Shown here piece by piece: positions 52,835 to 60,347 of a stretch of 64,000 nucleotides of DNA (its first letter is position 1; the number at the start of each line of letters is the position of its first letter). The stretch is from Leptothoe kymatousa TAU-MAC 1615 (GTDB lineage Bacteria; Cyanobacteriota; Cyanobacteriia; Phormidesmidales; Phormidesmidaceae): contig NZ_JADOER010000004.1 of NCBI RefSeq assembly GCF_018739865.1, positions 878,157-942,156 of the forward strand, in the 5' to 3' direction. A program made the translations under genes and the position numbers. The notes beneath the pieces were generated by a model. That model had not been told where the DNA came from, did not search any database, and was given only the letters and a program-made list of their open reading frames with translations.

Positions 52835-53965
52835 CTAGTTATCTCGTCCGGGTAAAAAACTGCCGCTGATGCGTTTAATCACGCGATTGGCTAGGTCTGC
52901 GTAGCGAATTTCTCCTGCCAGTAGCTGTCCTAGGCGTTTTGTGGCTGTGGGCCGTTTTATCCCGACTCGATAGCCGATTTTTGGCATGCGGAAAAAGACA
53001 TTGGCAATGCGCTGACTCCATTGGATGTCATTGCCCCATTCGGTGTGGATAGTGTGGCTATATTTTTCTAGGGCGTGGCTGTCGCCATTGAGGGCGCCGT
53101 CGATGGCGATGGCTGCTTGTATGCCACTAAAGATGGCGGGCCGGATGCCTTCTGCCGTCATCGGATCTACTAAGGCGGCGGCTTCCCCCACTAAAAGGGC
53201 TCGTTGGGTATGGAGGGGGCGGTTGCCGTTCCATAGTTTCAGGCCATGGGTATGGAGGTGGCCCGCTGTCGCTTCCATGCCTAGGAACTGGGCATAGGTG
53301 GCCAGGGAGTTTTCGGGATCTTTGGGTTTATCGCCTAAAAATCGGGTCATTCCTAGGGAATGGCTCTGTTGCTTGGGGAAGTCCCACAGGCAGCCTTGTT
53401 TCACAAGGCCAAATTCAAAGGCCATTGTGGGTTGGGCGATTGGTTCGGGTAGATCTAGTTCTAAGACATAGCTCTGGCGAACTTTTTCGGGTTTAAAGCC
53501 CAGCCATTTGGCCATGGGGCCATCCGCTCCATCCGCTGCAATTAGGTATTTTGATCCATAGGACCCCTGCTCGGTGGTGACGGTCCAGGTGCCGTCTTGG
53601 AGCTTGATATCGACTACGGGGGTGCCATCTTGGATGGTGACGCCTTGGTTGGCGGCCTGTTCTACTAAATAGTGGTCAAATACATCACGCCGGACCACCC
53701 ACATGGGTTCTTCGGTTTCTAGGACGGCGTCAATGGTGTCTTCTAGCTGCCAGGTGTAGCGGATGCGTCGCAGCTTGTGGTCGATGGCGGGGGTGATGTC
53801 GAAGTCTAGCCACTGGGCAATGCTGGGTGCGATCGCGCCGGTGCAGGGCTTATATCGAGGCAGCTGATGTTTTTCCAGCAACAACACAGAGCGCCCGCGC
53901 TTACCCAGCTGATGAGCGGTCGTACTGCCTGCAGGGCCAGCACCCACAACGATACAGTCAAACAT
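52835..53965 (-). CDS. Geranylgeranyl-reductase-family FAD-dependent oxidoreductase
   Basis: The 376-residue flavoprotein has the N-terminal dinucleotide fold (DCIVVGAGPAGSTTAHQLGKRG, residues 3-24) and the family-typical LPRYKPCTGAI. Also present are the DGADGPMAKWLG motif near 145-157 and the second FAD motif ALLVGEAAALVDPMTAEGIRPA near 260-281. Relatives reduce geranylgeranyl chains of chlorophyll, tocopherol or archaeal lipids; the true chlorophyll reductase ChlP is usually a little longer, so this may be a paralogue. It is the last gene after pyrH-frr on the same strand, and its start codon and ribosome-binding site lie inside one arm of a 17-bp inverted repeat. Confidence 0.88.
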   Translation of the reverse strand: MFDCIVVGAGPAGSTTAHQLGKRGRSVLLLEKHQLPRYKPCTGAIAPSIAQWLDFDITPAIDHKLRRIRYTWQLEDTIDAVLETEEPMWVVRRDVFDHYLVEQAANQGVTIQDGTPVVDIKLQDGTWTVTTEQGSYGSKYLIAADGADGPMAKWLGFKPEKVRQSYVLELDLPEPIAQPTMAFEFGLVKQGCLWDFPKQQSHSLGMTRFLGDKPKDPENSLATYAQFLGMEATAGHLHTHGLKLWNGNRPLHTQRALLVGEAAALVDPMTAEGIRPAIFSGIQAAIAIDGALNGDSHALEKYSHTIHTEWGNDIQWSQRIANVFFRMPKIGYRVGIKRPTATKRLGQLLAGEIRYADLANRVIKRISGSFLPGRDN

Positions 53966-54066
53966 TATGCACTCCTGAAGTGGCCCACTTGCCGCCCCCG
54001 GGCGGAAAGCATCAACGCCCCTTATTCTAAGGGGCCACGGTCACCATTTTTCAGGAGTGCATAATG
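53963..54066 (-). promoter_or_regulatory. 17-bp inverted repeat enclosing the leader and start of the reductase gene
   Basis: CATTATGCACTCCTGAA (53963-53979) recurs as its exact reverse complement at 54050-54066. In the mRNA the downstream arm contains AGGAG and the ATG, so pairing would hide the ribosome-binding site. The 70-base interior has a CCGCC/GGCGG hairpin and a 7-bp CCCCTTA/TAAGGGG hairpin, plus GTGG/CCAC that could extend the stem. It could be an RNA switch or attenuator in the frr-reductase gap, or a small element with terminal inverted repeats. Confidence 0.7.
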
Positions 54067-54095
54067 CTAAGGGTTAAGGCCTTAGCCGTTGGAAA

Positions 54096-54653
54096 CTAGA
54101 CCTTCATAATCTCCTTTTCTTTGTCCGCTAAGACTTGATCCACATTTTTGATGTATTGATCCGTCAGCTTTTGCACATTGTCCTGCAGGTCGCGGGATTC
54201 ATCCTCCGACAGGTCGCCACTTTTCTCCTGCTTTTTGGCAAAGTCCATGCCTTCACGCCGAATATTACGGATAGCCACGCGACCTTCTTCTGCATATTTG
54301 CCAGCCATTTTGACAAATTCCTTACGGCGCTCAGTGGTGAGGGCAGGAATATTGAGTCGAATCACAGACCCATCATTGTTGGGGGTTAGCCCCACATCAG
54401 ATAGAGAAATAGCCTTTTCAATATTAGTTAAAGTACTGGCATCATAGGGCTGAATCATCAGCGTGCTGGGATCAGGAGTGCTGATGTTAGCCATTGACTT
54501 TAACGGCGTAGGGCTGCCGTAATAATCAATAGTAATACGGTCTAAAAGAGATGCGTTGGCGCGTCCGGTACGAATGGTATTAAAAGAACGCTGGGTGGCT
54601 TCAACCGCCTTTTTCATCCCATTTTCCACGTCATCGATACTAGCTAACTTCAC
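54096..54653 (-). CDS. frr: Ribosome recycling factor
   Basis: RRF, with EF-G, splits ribosomes after termination. I chose the GTG at 54653 (185 residues, the normal size), preceded by GGAGG five bases upstream. Signatures: [26 protein letters not shown], the domain II turn, and the C-terminal helix with [24 protein letters not shown]. The start lies 14 bp inside the pyrH end, implying coupled translation. Confidence 0.96.
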   Translation of the reverse strand: MKLASIDDVENGMKKAVEATQRSFNTIRTGRANASLLDRITIDYYGSPTPLKSMANISTPDPSTLMIQPYDASTLTNIEKAISLSDVGLTPNNDGSVIRLNIPALTTERRKEFVKMAGKYAEEGRVAIRNIRREGMDFAKKQEKSGDLSEDESRDLQDNVQKLTDQYIKNVDQVLADKEKEIMKV

Positions 54654-55368
54654 AAGATCCTCCCACAATTGTGCCAATCGGTTCCCCGGTCATGGCCCGT
54701 TGAATATTACCAGCAACGGCTAAATTAAACACCATAATGGGGATGTTGTTATCTTTACACAGTGCAATGGCGGTGCCATCCATCACTTTCAGATCTTTGG
54801 CTAGAACGTGGCTGTAGGTCAAGGTCTTGTAGCGTTTGGCATCTGGATTGGTTTTGGGATCCGAATCATAAACACCGTCTACTTTGGTGGCTTTAAGCAG
54901 CACTTCTGCGCTAATTTCGGCGGCCCGTAGAGCTGCTGTCGTGTCAGTGGTGAAGAAAGGATTACCGGAGCCGGCACCAAATATTACCACTCGCTTTTTT
55001 TCTAAATGGCGAATGGCCCGACGCCGAATATAGGGCTCAGCCATTTCCTGCATCGAAATAGCTGTTTGGACCCGAGTGGGGACCTCAATGCGCTCTAGGG
55101 CATCTTGCAGGGTCATGGCATTCATGACCGTGGCCAGCATGCCGATATAGTCGGCAGTGGCCCGATCCATGCCGGATGCGGCCCCTTTAACACCTCGGAA
55201 AATGTTGCCGCCGCCGACCACAACGGCAATTTCAATGCCCTGTTCAACGGTCTTGGCAATTTCCTGGGCAATCGTATCAACTATGGTGGGATCAATGCCG
55301 TAGGCAAGGTCACCCATTAAGGCTTCTCCGCTTAGTTTGAGTAGTACTCGCTTGTAGGTATTCCCCAT
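54640..55368 (-). CDS. pyrH: UMP kinase
   Basis: PyrH phosphorylates UMP to UDP with ATP, feeding pyrimidine nucleotide synthesis. The 242-residue protein is of the amino-acid-kinase fold: [14 protein letters not shown] at the start, [11 protein letters not shown] near 50-60, [18 protein letters not shown] near 135, and the C-terminal [15 protein letters not shown]. Complete and of normal length. It overlaps frr by 14 bp, the widespread pyrH-frr arrangement. Confidence 0.97.
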   Translation of the reverse strand: MGNTYKRVLLKLSGEALMGDLAYGIDPTIVDTIAQEIAKTVEQGIEIAVVVGGGNIFRGVKGAASGMDRATADYIGMLATVMNAMTLQDALERIEVPTRVQTAISMQEMAEPYIRRRAIRHLEKKRVVIFGAGSGNPFFTTDTTAALRAAEISAEVLLKATKVDGVYDSDPKTNPDAKRYKTLTYSHVLAKDLKVMDGTAIALCKDNNIPIMVFNLAVAGNIQRAMTGEPIGTIVGGSCEVS

Positions 55369-55488
55369 GCCGTGGCTCGTGACTGAATTTCCCCATCAAG
55401 ATAGCAGTCCGAGGCTGATTGGGGAACCGCATTTATAAAGGTGGGGGTGTACGCTTTACAATCTCCATGGGTTCTTACAAAGACGTTT

Positions 55489-56178
55489 ATGGAACAACTG
55501 CAAATTGGTGTGTCTGGCTGGCAGATTGGGTTGGTCCTAGTGTGGCTCGGGTTAATCGGCGGGGTGTCTGAATTGGCCCGGCGGTTTGGCTACAGTTCAG
55601 AAATCACGCGCAAGATTGTCCATATTGGTGCGGGCCATGTGATTTTATTGGCCTGGTGGTTTATGTTGCCCGCCTGGATTGGGGTGGCGGCGTCGGTGAT
55701 ATTTGGTGCAGTGGCCTTAATTTCCTATCGATGGCCGATTTTACCTGGCATCAATAGTGTGGGCCGTCGTAGTTGGGGAACGTTCTTTTACGCCATTAGC
55801 ATTGGTGTGCTGATGGGGTGGTGCTGGCCCCAGGGCTATCCCTATTTTGGTGTGGTTGGCATTTTAATTATGTGCTGGGGAGATGGTTTGGCGGCCTTGG
55901 TGGGGCAGCGTTGGGGTACCCATGGCTATGAAATTTGGAGCGAGAGCAAGAGTATAGAGGGCAGTCTAACGATGGCGCTGACTAGCGCCATCGTGGTGTT
56001 AGTCGTTTTGGGCACCATCCAGGGGCTATCTTTGCAGCTGTTGCTGGTGGCCATAGGCGTTGCGATCGCAGCCACAATTTTGGAAGCCGTTTCTAAATAT
56101 GGTGTAGACAATCTCACCGTTCCCATTGGTTCAGCGGCGACGGCCCTAGCGTTGAGCCAGCTGTTGGCATCGGGGTAG
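55489..56178 (+). CDS. Phytol kinase / dolichol-kinase-family protein (VTE5-like)
   Basis: A multi-pass membrane protein (229 residues from the ATG at 55489; the frame begins at 55441). It has six or seven helices and the family motifs ELARRFGYSSEITRKIVHIGAGH, CWGDGLAALVGQRWG and SKSIEGSLTMA, as in plant VTE5 and cyanobacterial phytol kinases that phosphorylate phytol from chlorophyll for tocopherol synthesis. It is divergent from the pyrH-frr-reductase group; together with the geranylgeranyl-reductase-family gene 1.5 kb away this hints at isoprenoid side-chain metabolism. Confidence 0.88.
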   Translation: MEQLQIGVSGWQIGLVLVWLGLIGGVSELARRFGYSSEITRKIVHIGAGHVILLAWWFMLPAWIGVAASVIFGAVALISYRWPILPGINSVGRRSWGTFFYAISIGVLMGWCWPQGYPYFGVVGILIMCWGDGLAALVGQRWGTHGYEIWSESKSIEGSLTMALTSAIVVLVVLGTIQGLSLQLLLVAIGVAIAATILEAVSKYGVDNLTVPIGSAATALALSQLLASG

Positions 56179-56696
56179 CAGGCTGGTCTAAGATTCCATC
56201 GCTAATCAGATAAAGATGGCTTCATCGTCCCAAAAGTTATGGAACTCTCATTTAATCGGCTATGCAACTCGATGTTCTACGTCTATTTACGGAGTAATTT
56301 GTATCGATGAGTGCTTTTTTTAGCGCTTGCAAAAAATAAAGGGTAAACAAATAGCCTTAGCCACATACTGAGGTAAAAACTGATGCTAGAGTTTAGGCAA
56401 GAAAAGTCTTAAAGTTTGAAAGCTCTTTCATTCCTTGGGTACTACTAATCTTGCTGGTAACCGGTTTTTTAATCGTTGCTGCGTCTGGCTGTAGTTTTAT
56501 TTCTTACATCCAGGCTATTAGCAAGGTTTACAGATCGGTTCCTTATCTAAATCAGCAGCGGCAATTTTGAACCTTATGGTTCAATAGGCAAACAGCTTTG
56601 GATTTAGAAGCGATTTTAGGTTTCGAAGCGTGCTTGGGGCCTTCCCCCCGGGCCAAGTCTTTTACCGCTGTCCAGTTGACCAGGTATTGAATTATC
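56179..56696. other. 518-bp gap upstream of the bactofilin gene
   Basis: No supported gene. A hydrophobic frame around 56420-56565 with a lipobox-like ASGC lacks any good start codon and was not accepted. The promoter of the bactofilin gene should lie in the right half. Confidence 0.45.
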
Positions 56697-57122
56697 GTGT
56701 TTAAGATGTTTAAGCGAAAGCCGACGACTGCCTTTACCTATCTCAGCCGTACATGCGAGCTGGAAGGAAACGTTCATGCTGAAGGTCGTTTACAGGTTGA
56801 CGGCATCATTCATGGAATCGTTGATATTCAAGGGGATTTAGAAATTTCCCAGACAGGTCTGGTGGAGGGGCAAGAAGTTCGAGCTAAAAATATTTCAGTG
56901 CAAGGGGTGCTCAAGGCTCGGGTCTATGTAGAAGGTAAGCTCACCTTGAGTAGCACCGCCCGATTAGAAGGTGACGTCGTGGCTGGCTCCCTTGAGATTG
57001 AGCCCGGCGCCTACTATACGGGCTACATAGAAACCCGTGAATCGAAGACCCTGCCGCCATCCCGAGATTTGCCCGAGCTTTACGGTACGGTCGAACCGAC
57101 GGAAAGCCGCACATCTGCCTAG
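56697..57122 (+). CDS. Bactofilin (polymer-forming cytoskeletal protein)
   Basis: Bactofilins self-assemble into filaments involved in cell shape, envelope and motility functions. The 141-residue protein has a short basic N-terminus and the repetitive right-handed beta-helix core (TCELEGNVHAEGRLQVDGIIHGIVDIQGDLEISQTGLVEG ... NISVQGVLKARVYVEGKLTLSSTARLEGDV) at ~20-110, then a disordered Pro/Thr/Ser tail. GTG at 56697 or ATG at 56706 can start it. It ends at a strong bidirectional terminator. Confidence 0.93.
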   Translation: MFKMFKRKPTTAFTYLSRTCELEGNVHAEGRLQVDGIIHGIVDIQGDLEISQTGLVEGQEVRAKNISVQGVLKARVYVEGKLTLSSTARLEGDVVAGSLEIEPGAYYTGYIETRESKTLPPSRDLPELYGTVEPTESRTSA

Positions 57123-57170
57123 TTCTTCAGGCGTTCCGGCCAATGTAGGAACCACACCCAGCCAAAATCA

Positions 57171-57213
57171 AAAAAAGCCATTCCTAGGCCTCGCGTTTTA
57201 GGAATGGCTTTTT
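57171..57213. terminator. Bidirectional terminator
   Basis: AAAAAGCCATTCCTA pairs with TAGGAATGGCTTTTT around a 12-base loop, giving T runs in both directions between the bactofilin and Hpt genes. Confidence 0.93.
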
Positions 57214-57260
57214 GGTCAGCGCTGTTAGTAGGGCGGCTTTCAGCGCTCTAAAAGTAAGTG

Positions 57261-57587
57261 CTAGCGGGTCAGGCGTTGCACTTCTTTTTGTAGGGTTTGC
57301 AGCTGTCTTAAGCTACTAGGTGCCCCTTGCAGACTACCCGATTTGGCTTTCTTCTCAATTTGGGCTGCGGTTTGCGACATCCCCACGGCACCCACATTGG
57401 CGCTGGCGCCCTTGATGTAATGGGCCACTTCCCTCGCGTTCGCTACATCGTCCGCTGAGATCGCCGCTGCTAGCTGATTGATGCTGTTGCCGACATCCTC
57501 TACGAACATGTTCAACAGCTCTTTCTCAAAGGCCTTATCGCCCCCAGCTAGCTGTTCTAATTGTTCTAGATCAAAATTCTTAGCCAT
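57261..57587 (-). CDS. Hpt-domain histidine phosphotransfer protein
   Basis: I chose the ATG at 57587 (108 residues, MAKNFDLEQLE), with GGGAG eight bases upstream; the frame extends 28 codons further without support. The four-helix Hpt bundle carries the phosphorylatable histidine at residue 56 in AHYIKGASANVGA, the usual H-x-x-K-G-x-(S/A) motif. It would shuttle phosphate between hybrid kinases and response regulators. No receiver or kinase gene is next to it. Confidence 0.88.
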   Translation of the reverse strand: MAKNFDLEQLEQLAGGDKAFEKELLNMFVEDVGNSINQLAAAISADDVANAREVAHYIKGASANVGAVGMSQTAAQIEKKAKSGSLQGAPSSLRQLQTLQKEVQRLTR

Positions 57588-57732
57588 AGTAGTTACTCCC
57601 TGAGAAACCCACCACATGTGGGCGATTGTCACACTTGAGAGATTGCCCAATATTCTTAAGGATCCTCCCATGGGAAAGAGAGGCTTACGAACGCAAAATG
57701 CTAGACCCCTATAAATTTACTGGAATCACATC

Positions 57733-57784
57733 CCATCGTTGTCAGTTGGTTGTTAATCCTTAATCAACCAACTGACAACGATGG
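57733..57784. repeat. Perfect 20-bp inverted repeat across the end of a small gene
   Basis: 57733-57752 is the exact reverse complement of 57765-57784, with a 12-base spacer. The right arm encodes part of IVVSWL of the small membrane protein; the left arm lies just after its stop. It could serve as terminator for that gene, though no T run follows. Confidence 0.85.
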
Positions 57785-57911
57785 AGCCCACCCCCAGCCA
57801 GAGCCACCAAGGTAGGCCTGGAAAACCAGAAAATATGTGGGGAATGCCATCGATGATTTGGCAGATCCATAGGCTAATAATGATCAGTATGAGACCGGCA
57901 AGGGATGTCAT
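57753..57911 (-). CDS. Possible small two-helix membrane protein, 52 aa
   Basis: Read from the intergenic DNA: ATG at 57911, stop at 57753. Two hydrophobic segments (LAGLILIIISLWICQII and LPWWLWLGVGSIVVSWLI) flank a short Pro/Gly turn (GIPHIFSGFPG), and the protein ends KD. The pattern looks like a real small membrane protein rather than random sequence, but the ribosome-binding site is poor and I know no family. It lies between the Hpt gene and the divergent cyclotransferase gene, and its last codons form one arm of a 20-bp inverted repeat. Confidence 0.5.
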   Translation of the reverse strand: MTSLAGLILIIISLWICQIIDGIPHIFSGFPGLPWWLWLGVGSIVVSWLIKD

Positions 57912-57967
57912 GGGGATGTCTAAAAAATAAACTTAGCTGCGCTTAAAAGAAATAAGGGAGAGTCACT

Positions 57968-58462
57968 GTGGTTACCAGATGTGGGCAGGTCGATGGATTT
58001 TATTACTTTGCCTATGGCTCCTGTATGTGCCCCGTCGATCTCAAACGTTCGTTAGGGGAGAATACCCACGACTATGTGGTAGGTCCTGCGTATTTACTAG
58101 ACTATCGACTCGGGTTTTTCCGGTATTCCAGTCGTCGCCAATGTGGTGTCCTTGATATTACGCCGCATCCTAACTCCATTGTGCATGGTGTTTTATATCA
58201 TTTGCCCCACTATTTGAGTGCAGGCTTAGATCGCCGTGAACAAGGCTATGTGCACCATCGGGTCGCCATTCACTGTCGGGGCCAGCAGTTTCCTGATACA
58301 CGCACCTATACGGTGGTCGATAAATTGAACCATGAATGTGCTCCCAACGATTGGTATTTCGATGTGGTGATGCGGGGGGCTTGGACCTGTGGTTTGCCAG
58401 AATCCTACTGTTGGCAGCTGTTTAATCATATGCACCGGTTGCAAACCCAGTTGGCAGTTTAG
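57968..58462 (+). CDS. Gamma-glutamylcyclotransferase-like protein
   Basis: The 164-residue protein has the GGCT-fold substrate loop YYFAYGSCMCPVDLKRSLG (about residues 12-30), the strand AYLLDYRLGFFRYS, VHGVLYHLP and the catalytic-glutamate region LDRREQGYVHHRV (Glu near 92). Members cleave gamma-glutamyl amides to 5-oxoproline (glutathione turnover or gamma-glutamylamine removal); the substrate is unassigned. It starts at GTG 57968 and precedes the CDF transporter gene by 54 bp on the same strand. Confidence 0.85.
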   Translation: MVTRCGQVDGFYYFAYGSCMCPVDLKRSLGENTHDYVVGPAYLLDYRLGFFRYSSRRQCGVLDITPHPNSIVHGVLYHLPHYLSAGLDRREQGYVHHRVAIHCRGQQFPDTRTYTVVDKLNHECAPNDWYFDVVMRGAWTCGLPESYCWQLFNHMHRLQTQLAV

Positions 58463-58516
58463 TATCCGTAAGGGAGCGTCCTTCGCTACTATTAGACATG
58501 CTGCGGAAAGGTGCTC

Positions 58517-59422
58517 ATGTCTACTGAAGTGTCTGGAGTTCGCTATCGGTCGGAAGTGAGGCAGGTCTTGGTGATCACCTTGCTTCTTAATTTGTTGGTA
58601 ATGGTACTCAAGGTGATTGTGGGCTTTTGGACCGGCTCCTTGAGTTTGCTGGCAGATGCCCTTCACAGTGTGACGGATAGTGCCAACAATATTTTGGGTT
58701 TGGTGACGAATCAGCTAGCCTCACCGGAGCCCGATCGAGAGCATCCCTATGGCCACCAAAAGTATGAAGCTGTTGGCGCCCTGGGCATTGCGGCTTTTCT
58801 AGGCATTGCCTGTTTTGAGATTTTGCGGGGCACCTTCGAACGGTTGTTGCTGGGGTCTGAACCGGTCACCCTAACGCCAGCGTCGCTTTGGTTGATGTTG
58901 ATGGTTTTGGGCATCAATATTGCAGTCGCCGTTTATGAGCGACGGGTGGGGCTGCGTTTGGGTAGCAATCTACTGATTGCCGATGCCCACCATACGATGA
59001 GCGATATCTGGATCACCATCGTTGTTATTACTGGGTTAATTGGTGTTTGGCGTGGTTTGGCCTGGTTGGATATCGTCATGGCGTTACCGGTGGCTATTCT
59101 GGTATTGCACAGTGGCTGGGTCGTGCTGTCGGCTAATTTGCCCTGGCTAGTGGACGAAATGGCCATTGCCCCAGAGGCCATTCACCGGGAAGTGATGCGG
59201 GTGCCTGGGGTTTTAAACTGCCACAGCATTGCCTCTCGCGGGTTGCTAGGGCGTCAGGTATTTGTGGATATGCACTTGATCGTGGAGCCCAAAGATGTGG
59301 TGAGTGCCCACGATATTACGGAATCGGTGGAACGGCAGTTAGAACAGGCGTTTGGGTCGATTCGGGCAACTATCCATGTGGAGCCTCCCAGCTATCGGGA
59401 AGAACACATTAGCTATCGATAA
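58517..59422 (+). CDS. Cation diffusion facilitator (CDF) metal transporter
   Basis: CDF proteins export Zn, Fe, Mn or other divalent metals in exchange for protons. I chose the ATG at 58517 (301 residues), with GGAAAGG five bases upstream; the GTG two codons earlier is possible. Six membrane helices carry the metal-site motifs LLADALHSVTDSANN (helix II) and LIADAHHTMSDIW (helix V, His/Asp as in zinc/cadmium types), and the C-terminal cytoplasmic domain has HSIASRGLLGRQVFVDMHLIVEP. The metal is not settled by sequence. pgsA follows after 16 bp. Confidence 0.93.
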   Translation: MSTEVSGVRYRSEVRQVLVITLLLNLLVMVLKVIVGFWTGSLSLLADALHSVTDSANNILGLVTNQLASPEPDREHPYGHQKYEAVGALGIAAFLGIACFEILRGTFERLLLGSEPVTLTPASLWLMLMVLGINIAVAVYERRVGLRLGSNLLIADAHHTMSDIWITIVVITGLIGVWRGLAWLDIVMALPVAILVLHSGWVVLSANLPWLVDEMAIAPEAIHREVMRVPGVLNCHSIASRGLLGRQVFVDMHLIVEPKDVVSAHDITESVERQLEQAFGSIRATIHVEPPSYREEHISYR

Positions 59423-59438
59423 GCTGCAGGGGACAGGT

Positions 59439-59957
59439 ATGAATTTACCCACTTGGATTACGTTGTCACGGTTGCTGGCGATTCCGGTTGTGTTTTGGGT
59501 GCTGGCGAATCCTACGGTGGGCAGTCGCTGGTGGGCAGTGGCGGTCTTTTTGTTAGCGGCTTGCACCGATTGGTTGGATGGATATTTGGCCCGGCGTCTT
59601 AACCAGGTGACTGAGCTAGGCAAGTTTTTGGATCCACTGGTGGATAAGTTGTTGGTACTGGCGCCGTTAATGGTGTTAGTGCAGCTGGGGACGGTGCCTG
59701 CTTGGGGGGTATTTTTGATTCTGGCCCGGGAACTGACCATTGCTGGCTGGCGCGTGGGGCAGGTCAAGGTGGTGGGGGCTAACCTCTGGGGCAAGGTGAA
59801 AACGGTGATCCAAATAGTTGCGATCGCAGTGCTGCTGTCACCGTTGTCTCAAACCTACGTCCAACTGTCCCTGGTGCTGTTTTGGCTTGCCGTTGCTATT
59901 ACCTGGTGGTCTGGGCTAGTTTATTTAATCCCCCGCAGCCAGACCAGCACCCCATAA
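59439..59957 (+). CDS. pgsA: CDP-diacylglycerol-glycerol-3-phosphate 3-phosphatidyltransferase
   Basis: PgsA makes phosphatidylglycerol phosphate, the precursor of phosphatidylglycerol, a lipid needed by photosystems. I chose the ATG at 59439 (172 residues, MNLPTWITLSRLLAIPV), the typical start of the family. The CDP-alcohol phosphotransferase motif is complete: DWLDGYLARRLNQVTELGKFLDPLVDK (D-G-x2-A-R-x8-G-x3-D-x3-D, about residues 45-71). Several membrane helices follow. It lies 16 bp after the CDF gene and probably belongs to one unit with it. Confidence 0.93.
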   Translation: MNLPTWITLSRLLAIPVVFWVLANPTVGSRWWAVAVFLLAACTDWLDGYLARRLNQVTELGKFLDPLVDKLLVLAPLMVLVQLGTVPAWGVFLILARELTIAGWRVGQVKVVGANLWGKVKTVIQIVAIAVLLSPLSQTYVQLSLVLFWLAVAITWWSGLVYLIPRSQTSTP

Positions 59958-59982
59958 CCAGTCTTTTTATTATCGGTTAACC

Positions 59983-60213
59983 ATGGCGAACAACCCTGAG
60001 ACGAATCCCAGTGAAGCACCTGACCCAGCGCCTGAACCTGCTGAGACGTGGCATATTGTGCAACGCTCAGAAGGCGCCTGCGATATTGTGACCCACACCG
60101 AGTTAGGTGCGACAGACGGTGAACCCCAAAACTGGGGCCCTTTTGCAAGCCGCTCTGAAGCCATTGCTAAACGGGTGGGGCTAATTCGAGCTGGGAAGTG
60201 CTTGCCTAAATAG
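59983..60213 (+). CDS. Small conserved hypothetical protein, 76 aa
   Basis: A soluble protein with a disordered Pro/Glu/Asn-rich start (residues 1-20), then ETWHIVQRSEGACDIVTH, WGPFASRSEAIAKRVGLIRAGKCLP. The GPF-x-S-x-x-E-A-I-A-x-R-x-G-L-I-R-A-G-K-C motif is a compact domain I associate with small cyanobacterial proteins of unknown function. It starts 25 bp after pgsA on the same strand, probably the end of that unit. Confidence 0.7.
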   Translation: MANNPETNPSEAPDPAPEPAETWHIVQRSEGACDIVTHTELGATDGEPQNWGPFASRSEAIAKRVGLIRAGKCLPK

Positions 60214-60220
60214 GGCCTGG

Positions 60221-60347
60221 GGCCTTAGTTAATAGATCATCCGCCCACGCTGACCGCGGCGGTTTTAGTTGATAGATAATCCGCCCACACTAGCCGCTGA
60301 CCGCGCCGGTTTTAGTTGATAGATAAGCCGCCCACACTAGCCGCTGA
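60221..60347. repeat. 47-bp tandem repeat duplicating the 3' end of the protease gene
   Basis: Unit starts CCGCG(G/C)CGGTTTTAG at 60254 and 60301, with a shortened, more diverged copy at 60221-60253. The 60301 copy contains the last codons and stop of the protease gene (SVGGLSIN); the other copies carry the same codons and stop out of use behind it. Confidence 0.88.

Noticed and set aside
56414-56565. Hydrophobic frame with lipobox-like ASGC before the bactofilin gene
   Set aside because: No ATG or GTG start in frame after the preceding stop; only an internal TTG without a ribosome-binding site.
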